58,293 bases of DNA from Verrucomicrobiota bacterium (lineage in GTDB: Bacteria; Verrucomicrobiota; Verrucomicrobiia; Opitutales; Opitutaceae), in NCBI GenBank assembly GCA_023443455.1, contig JAEZUE010000052.1, positions 1 to 58,293 on the forward strand, read 5' to 3'. A program made the translations under genes and the position numbers. This document shows, in pieces, positions 36,167-44,856 of this stretch. Position 1 is the stretch's first letter. Each line of letters opens with the position of its first letter. The notes under the pieces were generated by a model, which did no database searches, was not told where the DNA came from, and worked only from the letters and a program-made list of their open reading frames with translations.

Positions 36167-39100
36167 TCAACGAGCCAACAGGCGTTCCACCCCGGCCAGC
36201 AACTGGTCGCGCGTGAAGGGTTTCCTCAGGCACGTGTCCCAAGGTTGGTTCGGGTCGTCCAGACCGCCCGTCAACGAGGGATCGTAGCCGGTGACGACCA
36301 TGATGCGCAGCTCCTTCGAATCGGCGCGCAACATGGCGGCGAGGTCGCGCCCGTTGCGGGCGCCGGGCATCACAATATCGGTGACGAGCAACGCGATCTG
36401 GTCGCGGTGCTGCGACCACAGGCGCAGCGCCTCCTCGGAGTCCCCGGCCTGCAACACCGTGTAGCCCTGCAGGGCCAACATCCGCGCCGCGACCCGCCGG
36501 ACCGACTCCTGATCCTCCACCAGCAGGATCGTCGCGCTCCCCCGGGCATAGGTTTTCCGGGCGACCACCGGGACCGGCCGCACCGGACCGCCGATACAGG
36601 GCAGGTGAATCCGGAAAATGGTGCCGGCCCCGGGCGTCGACGACACCCCGATCCAGCCGCCGTGCTGCTGCACGATCCCCAGCGACGTGGCCAGCCCCAG
36701 ACCGGTCCCGCGGCCGGATTCCTTGGTGGTGAAGAACGGCTCGAAGATCCGCGGCAGATTCTCGGGCTGAATACCCGCTCCCGTGTCGATCACCCGGCAA
36801 AGCACGAATTCGCCCGGCGGCACCTCCGCCGGCCGCTCCGGATGGTCCGCCCCGATCGCCACCCGCTCCGCCGCGATTTCCAGCCGCCCGCCGCGGGGCA
36901 TCGCGTCGCGGGCGTTCACCGCCATGTTCACGAGCACCTGCTCGAGCATCGCATGGTCGGCATTGAGGGGGAGGGGATCGGGCGAGAGCTGCGTGACCAG
37001 CTCGATGTTCTCGCCGATGATGCGCCGCAACATTTTGGCGACGCCCGCCACGACCACGTTGAAGTCGAGCGCGGCCGGGTTCATGGCCTGCTGGCGGCTG
37101 AAGACAAGCAGCTGCCGCGTCAGGTTGCTCGCGCTGCGGGCCGCGTTGGCGACATCCCGCACCGCCTCGTCCTTCAGCTCGGCATCGCTGGCGGGATCCC
37201 GCAGCGTCTCGCACTGGCCGAGGATGACGGTGAGCAGGTTGTTGAAATCGTGGGCCACGCCGCCGGCGAGCTGGCCGAACGCCTCCATCTTCTGTGCCTG
37301 GCGCAGCTGGGCCTCGACCTTCCGGCGCTCGGCGATTTCGGCCCGCAGGCTCGCGTTCGCCCGGGCCAGCTCGGCGGTGCGGTCCTGCACCCGGTTCTCG
37401 AGCTGGGCGTGCGACTCGCGCAAGGAGGCCTCCGCCGCCTCGCGCACCGCGACCTCGGCGCGCAGCTGTTCGGTGCTGCTGTCCACCCTGCGGCGCAGCC
37501 ACTCGTTGCGCAGGCGGATCGCCCGTTCCCGCCAAAGAATCCCGCCGGCAAGCACTCCGAAACAGGCGAGACCGGCAATGGCGCGGAACCACCACCGGCT
37601 CCACCACGGCGGTTGCACCACCACACGGACTGCGGCGCCCACATCGTTCCAAACGCCGTCGCTGTTCGCCGCCCTGACGCGGAACACATATTCGCCCGGC
37701 GGCAGGTTGGTGTAGCTCGCACGCCGCTCGCTCGGCTCAGATGGCCGCCAATCCGGATCGAAGCCATCGAGTTTGAAAAGATAGGAGTTCTTTTCGGGCG
37801 CGGTGAAGTCGAGCGCGCTGAACCCGATGCCGAAGATCGCCTGCTTCGGGCTGAGGCGAATCTCCCGGGCCACCGGCATCGCCTCCCGCAAGGGGGAACC
37901 ATCCTCCCCGGGCGACACCACGCGGTCGAGCAGTCGCAGATCCGTGAAGACCACCGGCGGCGCCAGCGGGTTGTCGCGCAACTCGTCGGGCAGGAACGAG
38001 ACGACGCCGCCCTTTGTACCGAAATAGATGCGACCCGCCTCGTCCCTCGCCCCGGCCCGGATGACGAACACGTTCGAGGGCAAGCCGTCGCTGGTGTCGT
38101 AGAGCCGCACCCGCCCAGTCCCGGGATCCAGCCTCGCCAGACCGCCCGAAGTGCCCAGCCACAACAGGCCGGCGGCATCCCGCACCATCGAGGAAACCAT
38201 GTCGGAGGGCAGCCCGTCGGCGCGGGTATAGCTGCGCACGAACCGCCCGGTCGACCGCTCGAAGCGTCGCAGGCCACTCGCACCGCCCACCCACAGGCCA
38301 CCGCCCCCGTCATCTTCGACAAAATAACAGCCCCGGTTCTCCCAGGCGCCCGGACTCTCGGGCGCGGGCAGAAATACACGGTGTTCGCCAGAGTCCGGGT
38401 CCAGCCGGACCAGCCCCTGCGCCTCCGTGCCGAACCAATAACAACCATCCGCGTCGAGGTATCCTAGCGCCGGAAACGCCATCGGCCGCGCGCGGGGCGG
38501 ATCACCGGCGACGAGCGGGCCGAAATGCCGGAAGCGCCCGCCCTCGAACACATCCAGACCATAGGCTCGCGCCCCGATCCACAACCGGCCGTTTCGGTCG
38601 AACCGCAGATCGTTGACCTCGTGCCCGGTGAAGTCCGTGACCGGATCCACGGAGGCCACATTGCCCTCCGGCGAGGCGTACGAGCGGAAGGCCTCCCCGT
38701 CGAAATGCCACAGACCGGTCGAGCGCGTGCCAACCCACACCCCGCCGGCCGGATCCGTCGCGAGGATCGAGACCTCGTCCGCCGCTCCCCCCGGCCCCAC
38801 TTGGAGCCGAGTCCACCGGTCCCCGTCGAGACGGTTCAAACCGCGCGCCGTGCCGACCCACAGCCGCCCCAGCGGATCGATATCCACGCTCGAAATCCGG
38901 TTGCTCGACAGACTGTTCACATCCCCCGGACTATGCTGGTACACCCGAAACGGCTTGTTGTCTCCGCGGAGACGGCTGACGCCCGCGTTGAGGGTCGACA
39001 CCCAGATCGCCCCGGCTCTGTCCTCGAAGACCTTGTAGACGAAGTCGTCGGCCAGACTGGCGGCGATCCCGGGCACGTGGCGGTAGCGGCGAACGCGACC

Positions 39101-40066
39101 GGTCGCCCGGTCGACCAGGTTCAGGCCCCGCTCGGAGGCCACCCACAACCGCCCCCGCCGATCGATCACCCCGCCCCGCAGGAACTCCCCGCCGATCGTC
39201 TCCCGGTCGAATTCGACTCCCGGATACCGGCGAAACACCTGCCGCGGCGGAACCCAATCCGCCGCGGGGATGCTGTCGAAGCCGGGCTTGAACGAGGCCA
39301 GCCCGCGGTCGGTCAACACCCAGAACACCCGGTCGGGAGCGATCAGCACCGCATTCACCGGATTGGCGCAAAGACTCTCGGCATCCTCCGGATCGTGGAC
39401 GAAGGACGCGAAACAACGGGTACGGGGATCGAACGCTGCCAGCCCGTCGCTCGTGCCCACCCAGAGCAGACCGGTCGCCGGATCCTCGACGATCGACCGC
39501 ACGCTGTTGGAATTGGCGCTGCCGCGCACCGTGGGCGGGCGCGTGAACGTCTCGAACTCCCCGCTGGCGCGGTCCATCCGGCAGAGTCCACCCCGCGTCC
39601 CCACCCACAACTCATGCCCGGAATCCTCATACAAGGACAGTACCTCCGCGTTGGGCAGGGAGCTCGGGCGCGCGGGGTCGGGTCCATGGTGGACGAAACG
39701 CTCCCTGCTCCGGTCGAAGCGGTCGAGACCGCTGGCGGTGCCGACCCAGAGCACACCGGCGTGATCGACCAGCAGGGACCACACGAAATTGCTGACGAGA
39801 CTGTCGGCCTGCGCCGGGTCATGGCCGAAGACCTTGATCTCGTAGCCGTCGAACCGGTTCAGCCCACCCTGTGCCGTACCGAACCAGAGGAAGCCCTGCT
39901 GATCCTGTTCGATCGCGCGCACATCGGTGTTCGAGAGCCCCTGTGCCTCGGCGATATGCACGAAGGACGCTTCCGGACTCGCCGCCGCGGGGTACAGCAG
40001 CGCGCTGTGCAGCAGAAAAGCCGCACCCAGCACCAGCCTGCGCAGGAAATAAGATCGAGAGCCCAA
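36167..40066 (-). CDS. hybrid two-component sensor kinase with Reg_prop propeller
   Basis: 1299 residues. Signal/anchor segment (LVLGAAFLLHSALLYPAAA), then a periplasmic domain of about 700 residues made of Reg_prop repeats (LWFGTAQGGLNRFDG, LWVGTASGLDRFDR and others). A Y_Y_Y domain (YTNLPPGEYVFRVRAANSDG) and one membrane span (WFRAIAGLACFGVLAGGIL) follow. A coiled coil leads to HisKA (GGVAHDFNNLL, His about 939), HATPase (NMAVNARDAM, DTGAG, GTGLGLA) and a C-terminal receiver (LLVTDIVMP, Asp about 1230; LRKPF). Family members sense oligosaccharides released by surface enzymes. It lacks the AraC-type output domain of classical HTCS, so a separate partner must exist. Its neighbours are mannan-use genes. 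Confidence 0.92.
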   Translation of the reverse strand: MGSRSYFLRRLVLGAAFLLHSALLYPAAASPEASFVHIAEAQGLSNTDVRAIEQDQQGFLWFGTAQGGLNRFDGYEIKVFGHDPAQADSLVSNFVWSLLVDHAGVLWVGTASGLDRFDRSRERFVHHGPDPARPSSLPNAEVLSLYEDSGHELWVGTRGGLCRMDRASGEFETFTRPPTVRGSANSNSVRSIVEDPATGLLWVGTSDGLAAFDPRTRCFASFVHDPEDAESLCANPVNAVLIAPDRVFWVLTDRGLASFKPGFDSIPAADWVPPRQVFRRYPGVEFDRETIGGEFLRGGVIDRRGRLWVASERGLNLVDRATGRVRRYRHVPGIAASLADDFVYKVFEDRAGAIWVSTLNAGVSRLRGDNKPFRVYQHSPGDVNSLSSNRISSVDIDPLGRLWVGTARGLNRLDGDRWTRLQVGPGGAADEVSILATDPAGGVWVGTRSTGLWHFDGEAFRSYASPEGNVASVDPVTDFTGHEVNDLRFDRNGRLWIGARAYGLDVFEGGRFRHFGPLVAGDPPRARPMAFPALGYLDADGCYWFGTEAQGLVRLDPDSGEHRVFLPAPESPGAWENRGCYFVEDDGGGGLWVGGASGLRRFERSTGRFVRSYTRADGLPSDMVSSMVRDAAGLLWLGTSGGLARLDPGTGRVRLYDTSDGLPSNVFVIRAGARDEAGRIYFGTKGGVVSFLPDELRDNPLAPPVVFTDLRLLDRVVSPGEDGSPLREAMPVAREIRLSPKQAIFGIGFSALDFTAPEKNSYLFKLDGFDPDWRPSEPSERRASYTNLPPGEYVFRVRAANSDGVWNDVGAAVRVVVQPPWWSRWWFRAIAGLACFGVLAGGILWRERAIRLRNEWLRRRVDSSTEQLRAEVAVREAAEASLRESHAQLENRVQDRTAELARANASLRAEIAERRKVEAQLRQAQKMEAFGQLAGGVAHDFNNLLTVILGQCETLRDPASDAELKDEAVRDVANAARSASNLTRQLLVFSRQQAMNPAALDFNVVVAGVAKMLRRIIGENIELVTQLSPDPLPLNADHAMLEQVLVNMAVNARDAMPRGGRLEIAAERVAIGADHPERPAEVPPGEFVLCRVIDTGAGIQPENLPRIFEPFFTTKESGRGTGLGLATSLGIVQQHGGWIGVSSTPGAGTIFRIHLPCIGGPVRPVPVVARKTYARGSATILLVEDQESVRRVAARMLALQGYTVLQAGDSEEALRLWSQHRDQIALLVTDIVMPGARNGRDLAAMLRADSKELRIMVVTGYDPSLTGGLDDPNQPWDTCLRKPFTRDQLLAGVERLLAR

Positions 40067-40390
40067 GATGAAATGTCGCGGGAGCGAAGCCCGACCATGT
40101 CACATCGGCTCTCCACGCCAAATCCAAACCCCGAATGATCCCGGCGAAGGCGCCCGATCCCGCCGCACACGGAACCCGGCGATTGCTCCGAACCTGCCGC
40201 ACGGGAGAAAGCACGCCCGATTCGCCGTCCGCGCCCCCCGCGCCCGATGTCGCCTCGTCACCTACCCGGAGAGGCAACGGTCCGAAACTTCCGCCCGGGC
40301 CGTCTTCACCATTCCCGCCCGTTACCCCCCGGTGCCCGAAAAAAAAGACCGGCCGAAGCCGGTCTTTGGAAATGAGATACAGGCGGCGGA
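40067..40390. other. spacer upstream of the sensor kinase
   Basis: 324 bp between two minus-strand genes. It should hold the sensor kinase promoter, but no clear -35/-10 is visible. The left part near 40339 holds the terminator of the upstream symporter gene. Nothing else found. Confidence 0.5.
40339..40367 (-). terminator. rho-independent terminator after the GPH symporter gene
   Basis: AAAGACCGG-(ccgaag... loop)-CCGGTCTTT with an 8-base A-run on the plus strand that reads as a U-tract on the minus transcript; 24 bp after the symporter stop. Confidence 0.85.
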
Positions 40391-42028
40391 TCAGACCTTG
40401 CCGCGACGCGCCTCGAGGGCCTCGCGGATATCCATCGTCTCGCGCTGCGTGAGCGTGAAGCGCGTGAGCATGACCAGCGCGACCACCAGGCCGATGACCG
40501 GGATCGCGGCGAGGAAGAAGCGGATGTTCCAGATCGCGTCGGGCGTCTGGTTGGCACCGAGGGCGGCGTCGAAACCGGTCGCCGAGAGCACCACGCCGGA
40601 GGCACCGATGCCGACCGCCTGGCCGACCTTCATGATCCAGCTGCCGCAGGCGGTGAAGGCGCCCTCGCGGCGCTTGCCGTTCTCCAGCTCGTCGTAGTCG
40701 ATGATGTCCGCCCCGATCGAGCCGTACAGCATCCAGAAACCGGCGCCGGTGAAGGCGATCAGACCCGAGGCGAACATCTGCAACCAGACGACGCTGGGGG
40801 TGTAGAGCCACCAGGTGGCGATGAAGACCATGATCGCGCCGACCTGCACCATCGCCATCGTGGCGCGCTTGCCGATACGCTTGGCGAAGAACGCGAAGAA
40901 CGCCACGCCGACCAAGCCGAGCGCCGAGTTGGAGAGCCCCATGAACGTGTTCCAGATCGAGCCGACGGTCACATCGCCACCGCACACGTAATAGATCGTC
41001 GCGTAGTAGCCGAGCGTGCCGACCATCGCCGTGCCCATCGCGTACGCGAAGGCCATCGAAAGATTCGCGCGGAACGGCCGGCACTTGAGCACCTGCCAGA
41101 TCGTCTCGCCGATCTTGATCCGCTCCTGCTTCCGCTCCACGACCACCGACTGGTAGTAGCGCTCCTTGACGAGCGCGAAGACGACGATGCCCACGATCAC
41201 CATGCCGGCACCGAGGATTATCGTGTAGACTTGCGCGCCCAGCAGCGAGTTCACCGGCGCATCGGCCGGCACGCCCTCGATCGGCGTGGCCCAGCCGAGG
41301 AGATTGGTCAGGTGGGCGTACAGCGCGCTGCCATCGAGGCGGACGAGCGCACCGAAGAACTCGCCAAACCATTCGATCGAACGGGAACCCATGATCCCGA
41401 GCCGCTCGGTCACGTTCTCCGCCGTCGCCCCGGACCAGACCTTCGAGGTGGCAAAAGCACCGGCAAAGAAAAGGCCCAGCTCGGGCAGCTTCTGCACTGC
41501 GGTCTTGATCGTGAAGACGCTCGTACGCTCGTGCAGGTCGGGGGTGAGCTCGGCACCGAGGCTTTGCCACGGCACATTGAAACAGCTCACGATGGTGATG
41601 TAGATCGAGGACGACGTCACCATGTACCAGAAATAGTTCGGGATCTCGTAGCCGAGCACGGTCGTCGATCCCCAACCCGGCGACACCCAGACCAGGCACG
41701 GCAAACAGACACCCGCCAACACCGAACCCACCAGAATGAACGGCCGACGACGGCCCCACCGCGAACGGGTGTTGTCGGACAGCCAGCCGAAGAAGGGATC
41801 GGAAACGGCATCCGCCAAGCGATTGATCATCAGGGCGATGCTGATCAGCCACGGCGGCACGCCGAGATAGATGTTGAAGGCGACCCACACCAGGCTCGGG
41901 AAGAGCCAGTTGCCCCACATGTCGAGCGTGGTGCCGAGGCCGTAGGCCAGCTTCTGGATGAGCGGCACACGATCGGCAGATGCAATGTGGTAGTCGCGGT
42001 TAAGTTCGCGGTCGGAGATCTTTGACAT
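40391..42028 (-). CDS. GPH-family sugar:cation symporter (MFS)
   Basis: 545 residues, twelve predicted membrane spans. The N-terminus LIQKLAYGLGTTLDMWGNWLF and RLADAVSDPFFGWLSDNTRSRWGRRRPFILVG are the GPH-family signature (D-P-x-x-G...D..R.R.GRRRP). YDELENGKRREGAFTACGSWIMKVGQA matches the second conserved loop. It should import a glycoside, probably mannose-containing oligosaccharides given the adjacent beta-mannosidase, with sodium or protons. The start at 42028 (MSKISDREL) lies just behind two runs of eight C on the coding strand, an unusual leader. Confidence 0.9.
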   Translation of the reverse strand: MSKISDRELNRDYHIASADRVPLIQKLAYGLGTTLDMWGNWLFPSLVWVAFNIYLGVPPWLISIALMINRLADAVSDPFFGWLSDNTRSRWGRRRPFILVGSVLAGVCLPCLVWVSPGWGSTTVLGYEIPNYFWYMVTSSSIYITIVSCFNVPWQSLGAELTPDLHERTSVFTIKTAVQKLPELGLFFAGAFATSKVWSGATAENVTERLGIMGSRSIEWFGEFFGALVRLDGSALYAHLTNLLGWATPIEGVPADAPVNSLLGAQVYTIILGAGMVIVGIVVFALVKERYYQSVVVERKQERIKIGETIWQVLKCRPFRANLSMAFAYAMGTAMVGTLGYYATIYYVCGGDVTVGSIWNTFMGLSNSALGLVGVAFFAFFAKRIGKRATMAMVQVGAIMVFIATWWLYTPSVVWLQMFASGLIAFTGAGFWMLYGSIGADIIDYDELENGKRREGAFTACGSWIMKVGQAVGIGASGVVLSATGFDAALGANQTPDAIWNIRFFLAAIPVIGLVVALVMLTRFTLTQRETMDIREALEARRGKV

Positions 42029-42033
42029 AATCC

Positions 42034-42053
42034 GGGGGGGGAATCGGGGGGGG
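42034..42053. repeat. two G8 homopolymer runs at the symporter start
   Basis: G8 (42034-42041), AATC, G8 (42046-42053) on the plus strand, so C8-GATT-C8 on the coding strand ending 5 bp before the symporter ATG. Homopolymers of this length can slip during replication. Confidence 0.7.
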
Positions 42054-42238
42054 AACAGTCTAGGGCGCTGCCGATGACGTACAGCCACCGACAATCCAGC
42101 AACCAAGAAACGCCTCGGGATTCATTAGAATTTATCGTCACACCCGAAAGGCCGCCCCCACCCCGCCGGCAAGCGCGCGAAACCCCGCGTCCCACCAGGG
42201 AACCCGCGCTCGACCGAGCCGGCCTCGCCTCGACCGAC

Positions 42239-44716
42239 TCAATACGTGTCGACGAGCGAACAATGCCGCAGCGCCCGGCGCACGCGCTCGAGCGCGACCT
42301 TCTTCGCACACGTCACCCGCACCGTGCGCGGCTCGCCGGGAAAGAGCGCGAAAAAGTTGTCGCTCGCGGTGTGCCCGATCCCGGGCAGCTCGAACGCGAA
42401 GCGGTGCTGGAACACCTCCGAGGCGAACGTGAGCTCGAAGTCCCTCGCTCCCACCGACCGCACCGTGACCTTGGTCTTCCCGCGCGGCAGGTCGACGAAG
42501 CGCGGTGCGGTCAGGAAGACCGCCTCCTCGCTCACGACCTCCCCGCCGATCGCCAGTTCGATCCGCAGATAGAGGTGGTCGCGACCGTGTTTCTCCATCG
42601 CGGCCGCGAGATCGAGCGTGCGCTGTTTCACGCTCTCGCCGTGGCGCAGCGCCACCTTCTGCGAGCCCTTCGAGACGGTGCGCCCGTCGAGGTGCCGCAG
42701 CGACCAGCGCAGCATGCCCTTCGCGGGCTGCGGCGCGTCGTAGACCGTGTACAGATGCACCTCGCGCACACTGGAGGTGCGGTAGTTGCCGATGATCGTC
42801 TCCTCCTCGCCGGGCACGTGCGCCGAGACCAACGCCGGCGCGAAGAAACGCCGTGCGACGAAGTGCAGCGCCTTCCAGCGGCCGGTGAACTCGATCGAGC
42901 TCCACGAGGCGACCGGCCAGCAGTCGTTGAGCTGCCAGTACAACGCGCCCATGCAGCGCGGCATGTTGCGGCGATAGTGCTCGACGCCCACCTGCATGCA
43001 GTCGGCCTGGTTGAGCTGCGAAAGCCACAGCAGCGCGTCCTGGTCCTTCGGGAAACGGTACTGCCGCGACACGTAGTCGAGGATGATCTGGTTGCCGTGC
43101 CGGTTCTTCTGGTGGTTGGTCATCGACCGCCCGAAGACGTTGTTGTCGGCCGGATCGCAGAACGTGTCCTGCGTCTCGCGCGAGGAGAAGCTCTGCATGC
43201 CGAACTCCGACACGAAACGGAACGGGTGACGCTCGTAGTCCTTCACGGGCTTGCGCGCGTGCCACACCTCCCAGAAGTGCGTGTCTCCGCGCTCCGTGCC
43301 GGTGGCCAGGTTCGCATCGTCGTCGCCACGCCACGGCGACGAAGGCCAGTACGGCGTGTCTCCGGCATGTTCGGCCGCCACCTCGGCCAACACGCCGTGG
43401 AACAGCGCCTCGTAGTCGGCGCGGGCGGGCGAACCGGGCGGCAGCAGATCGGCGTTGCAGCCGGCGACCTCGTTGTTGCCGCACCACAGCGCCAGACTCG
43501 CCCGGTGCCGCAGCCGCCGCACCTGATGGATCGCCTCCTCGCGCGCGCTCGCCAAGAACGCGGCATCGCCGGGGTAGAGCGTGCAGGCGAACATGAAGTC
43601 CTGCCAGACGAGCAGGCCGAGCTCGTCGCACAGGTCGTGGAAGTCCTCGCTCTCGTAGATGCCGCCGCCCCACACGCGGATCATGTTCATGTTCGCCGCC
43701 GCCGCCGCGCCGAGATCGCGGGCATAGTCGGCGCGCGTGAGCCCCGCCACGAAGCTGTGCGCCGGTATCCAGTTGGCGCCCTTCGCGAAGAGCGGCCGGC
43801 CGTTGACCACGAACTGGAACGACTCGCCCCACTCGTCCTTGTGCCGGTCGAGCGCGATCGTGCGCAGGCCGATCCGCCGTTCCCAGCGGCCGACCGCGTG
43901 GCCGTCGCCGTCGGTCACGTCGACCGTGAGCGTATAGAGAGGCTGAGGCCCCTGCCCCGCCGGCCACCAGAGTCGCGGAGCCGGCACGTCGACCTGCGCG
44001 CCGTGTCCGGTGACCACCGGCTCGCCGTCGAGCGCGAGCGACCAGCTGCAGAACGCCAGCTCGTCCTCCCGCGCCAGCTCGGGCACCAGAAAAAGCGATA
44101 CGCCGCCGTCGGCCCCGTGCAGCTGGGTCACGAGCACGCTCTCGAGCCGGTTGTGCGACCACGCCTCGAGCCGGAGGTCGCGCCAGATGCCCGCCGTGAT
44201 GAAGCGAGGGCCCCAGTCCCAGCCGAACTGGCACTGCTGCTTGCGGAGGCGCGTGCAGCCGCCCACCGGATCGTTGAATTCGCGCGGCTGGTGCGCGGTG
44301 CGGTGCGTGCGGATGTGCTCGGGCGCGGAGGCGAAGGTGATGCTGAGCACGTTGCGCCCCTTGCGCAGCAGCGGCTTCACGTCCCAGCGGTACCCGATGA
44401 ACATGTTCTCCGTGCGCGCGACCTCGCGGCCGTTGAGCTTCACCGTCGCCAAAGTATCGAGACCGTCCGCCACGAGCTCGACCACCTCCTCGGCACGCAG
44501 CTCCGCGGGCACCGCGAACTCCGTGCGATACTCCCACTCGCGCTCGCCGATCCACTGCAGCCGCGCCTCGTTGTTGCCCCAGAACGGGTCCGGGATCAGC
44601 CCGTGGCGGAGCAGGTCGGTATGCACACAGCCGGGCACGACCGCCTCCCGCCAAGTGGAACGCTCGGACACATCGCGGAAGGACCAGGGAGAGGAGGCCA
44701 ACGGAAGGATGATCAT
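42239..44716 (-). CDS. GH2-family beta-mannosidase
   Basis: 825 residues. Jelly-roll N-terminus (SPWSFRDVSERSTWREAVVPGCVHTDLL), Ig-like middle, and TIM barrel. ALWCGNNEVAG carries the acid/base glutamate; RFVSEFGMQSF carries the nucleophile glutamate. FGWDWGPRFITAGIWRD is typical of beta-mannosidases rather than beta-galactosidases. It removes terminal beta-mannose from mannan oligosaccharides. No signal peptide from the chosen start (MIILPLASSPWSF), so it is probably intracellular, acting on sugars brought in by the next gene's symporter. Same strand as the symporter, 210 bp apart. Confidence 0.92.
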   Translation of the reverse strand: MIILPLASSPWSFRDVSERSTWREAVVPGCVHTDLLRHGLIPDPFWGNNEARLQWIGEREWEYRTEFAVPAELRAEEVVELVADGLDTLATVKLNGREVARTENMFIGYRWDVKPLLRKGRNVLSITFASAPEHIRTHRTAHQPREFNDPVGGCTRLRKQQCQFGWDWGPRFITAGIWRDLRLEAWSHNRLESVLVTQLHGADGGVSLFLVPELAREDELAFCSWSLALDGEPVVTGHGAQVDVPAPRLWWPAGQGPQPLYTLTVDVTDGDGHAVGRWERRIGLRTIALDRHKDEWGESFQFVVNGRPLFAKGANWIPAHSFVAGLTRADYARDLGAAAAANMNMIRVWGGGIYESEDFHDLCDELGLLVWQDFMFACTLYPGDAAFLASAREEAIHQVRRLRHRASLALWCGNNEVAGCNADLLPPGSPARADYEALFHGVLAEVAAEHAGDTPYWPSSPWRGDDDANLATGTERGDTHFWEVWHARKPVKDYERHPFRFVSEFGMQSFSSRETQDTFCDPADNNVFGRSMTNHQKNRHGNQIILDYVSRQYRFPKDQDALLWLSQLNQADCMQVGVEHYRRNMPRCMGALYWQLNDCWPVASWSSIEFTGRWKALHFVARRFFAPALVSAHVPGEEETIIGNYRTSSVREVHLYTVYDAPQPAKGMLRWSLRHLDGRTVSKGSQKVALRHGESVKQRTLDLAAAMEKHGRDHLYLRIELAIGGEVVSEEAVFLTAPRFVDLPRGKTKVTVRSVGARDFELTFASEVFQHRFAFELPGIGHTASDNFFALFPGEPRTVRVTCAKKVALERVRRALRHCSLVDTY

Positions 44717-44856
44717 GACGATTGGGAGTGGCGCCGGTCTAGCACCCCCGCCGCCGGGCGCAACCCGGCGCCACCCGCGATGCACCAATCTCGCGTCGTC
44801 AAAATGCGCCTCTTGCCTCGCCCCCGGCGGTTCGAATAGTCGCGCCTCTCCCCCCG

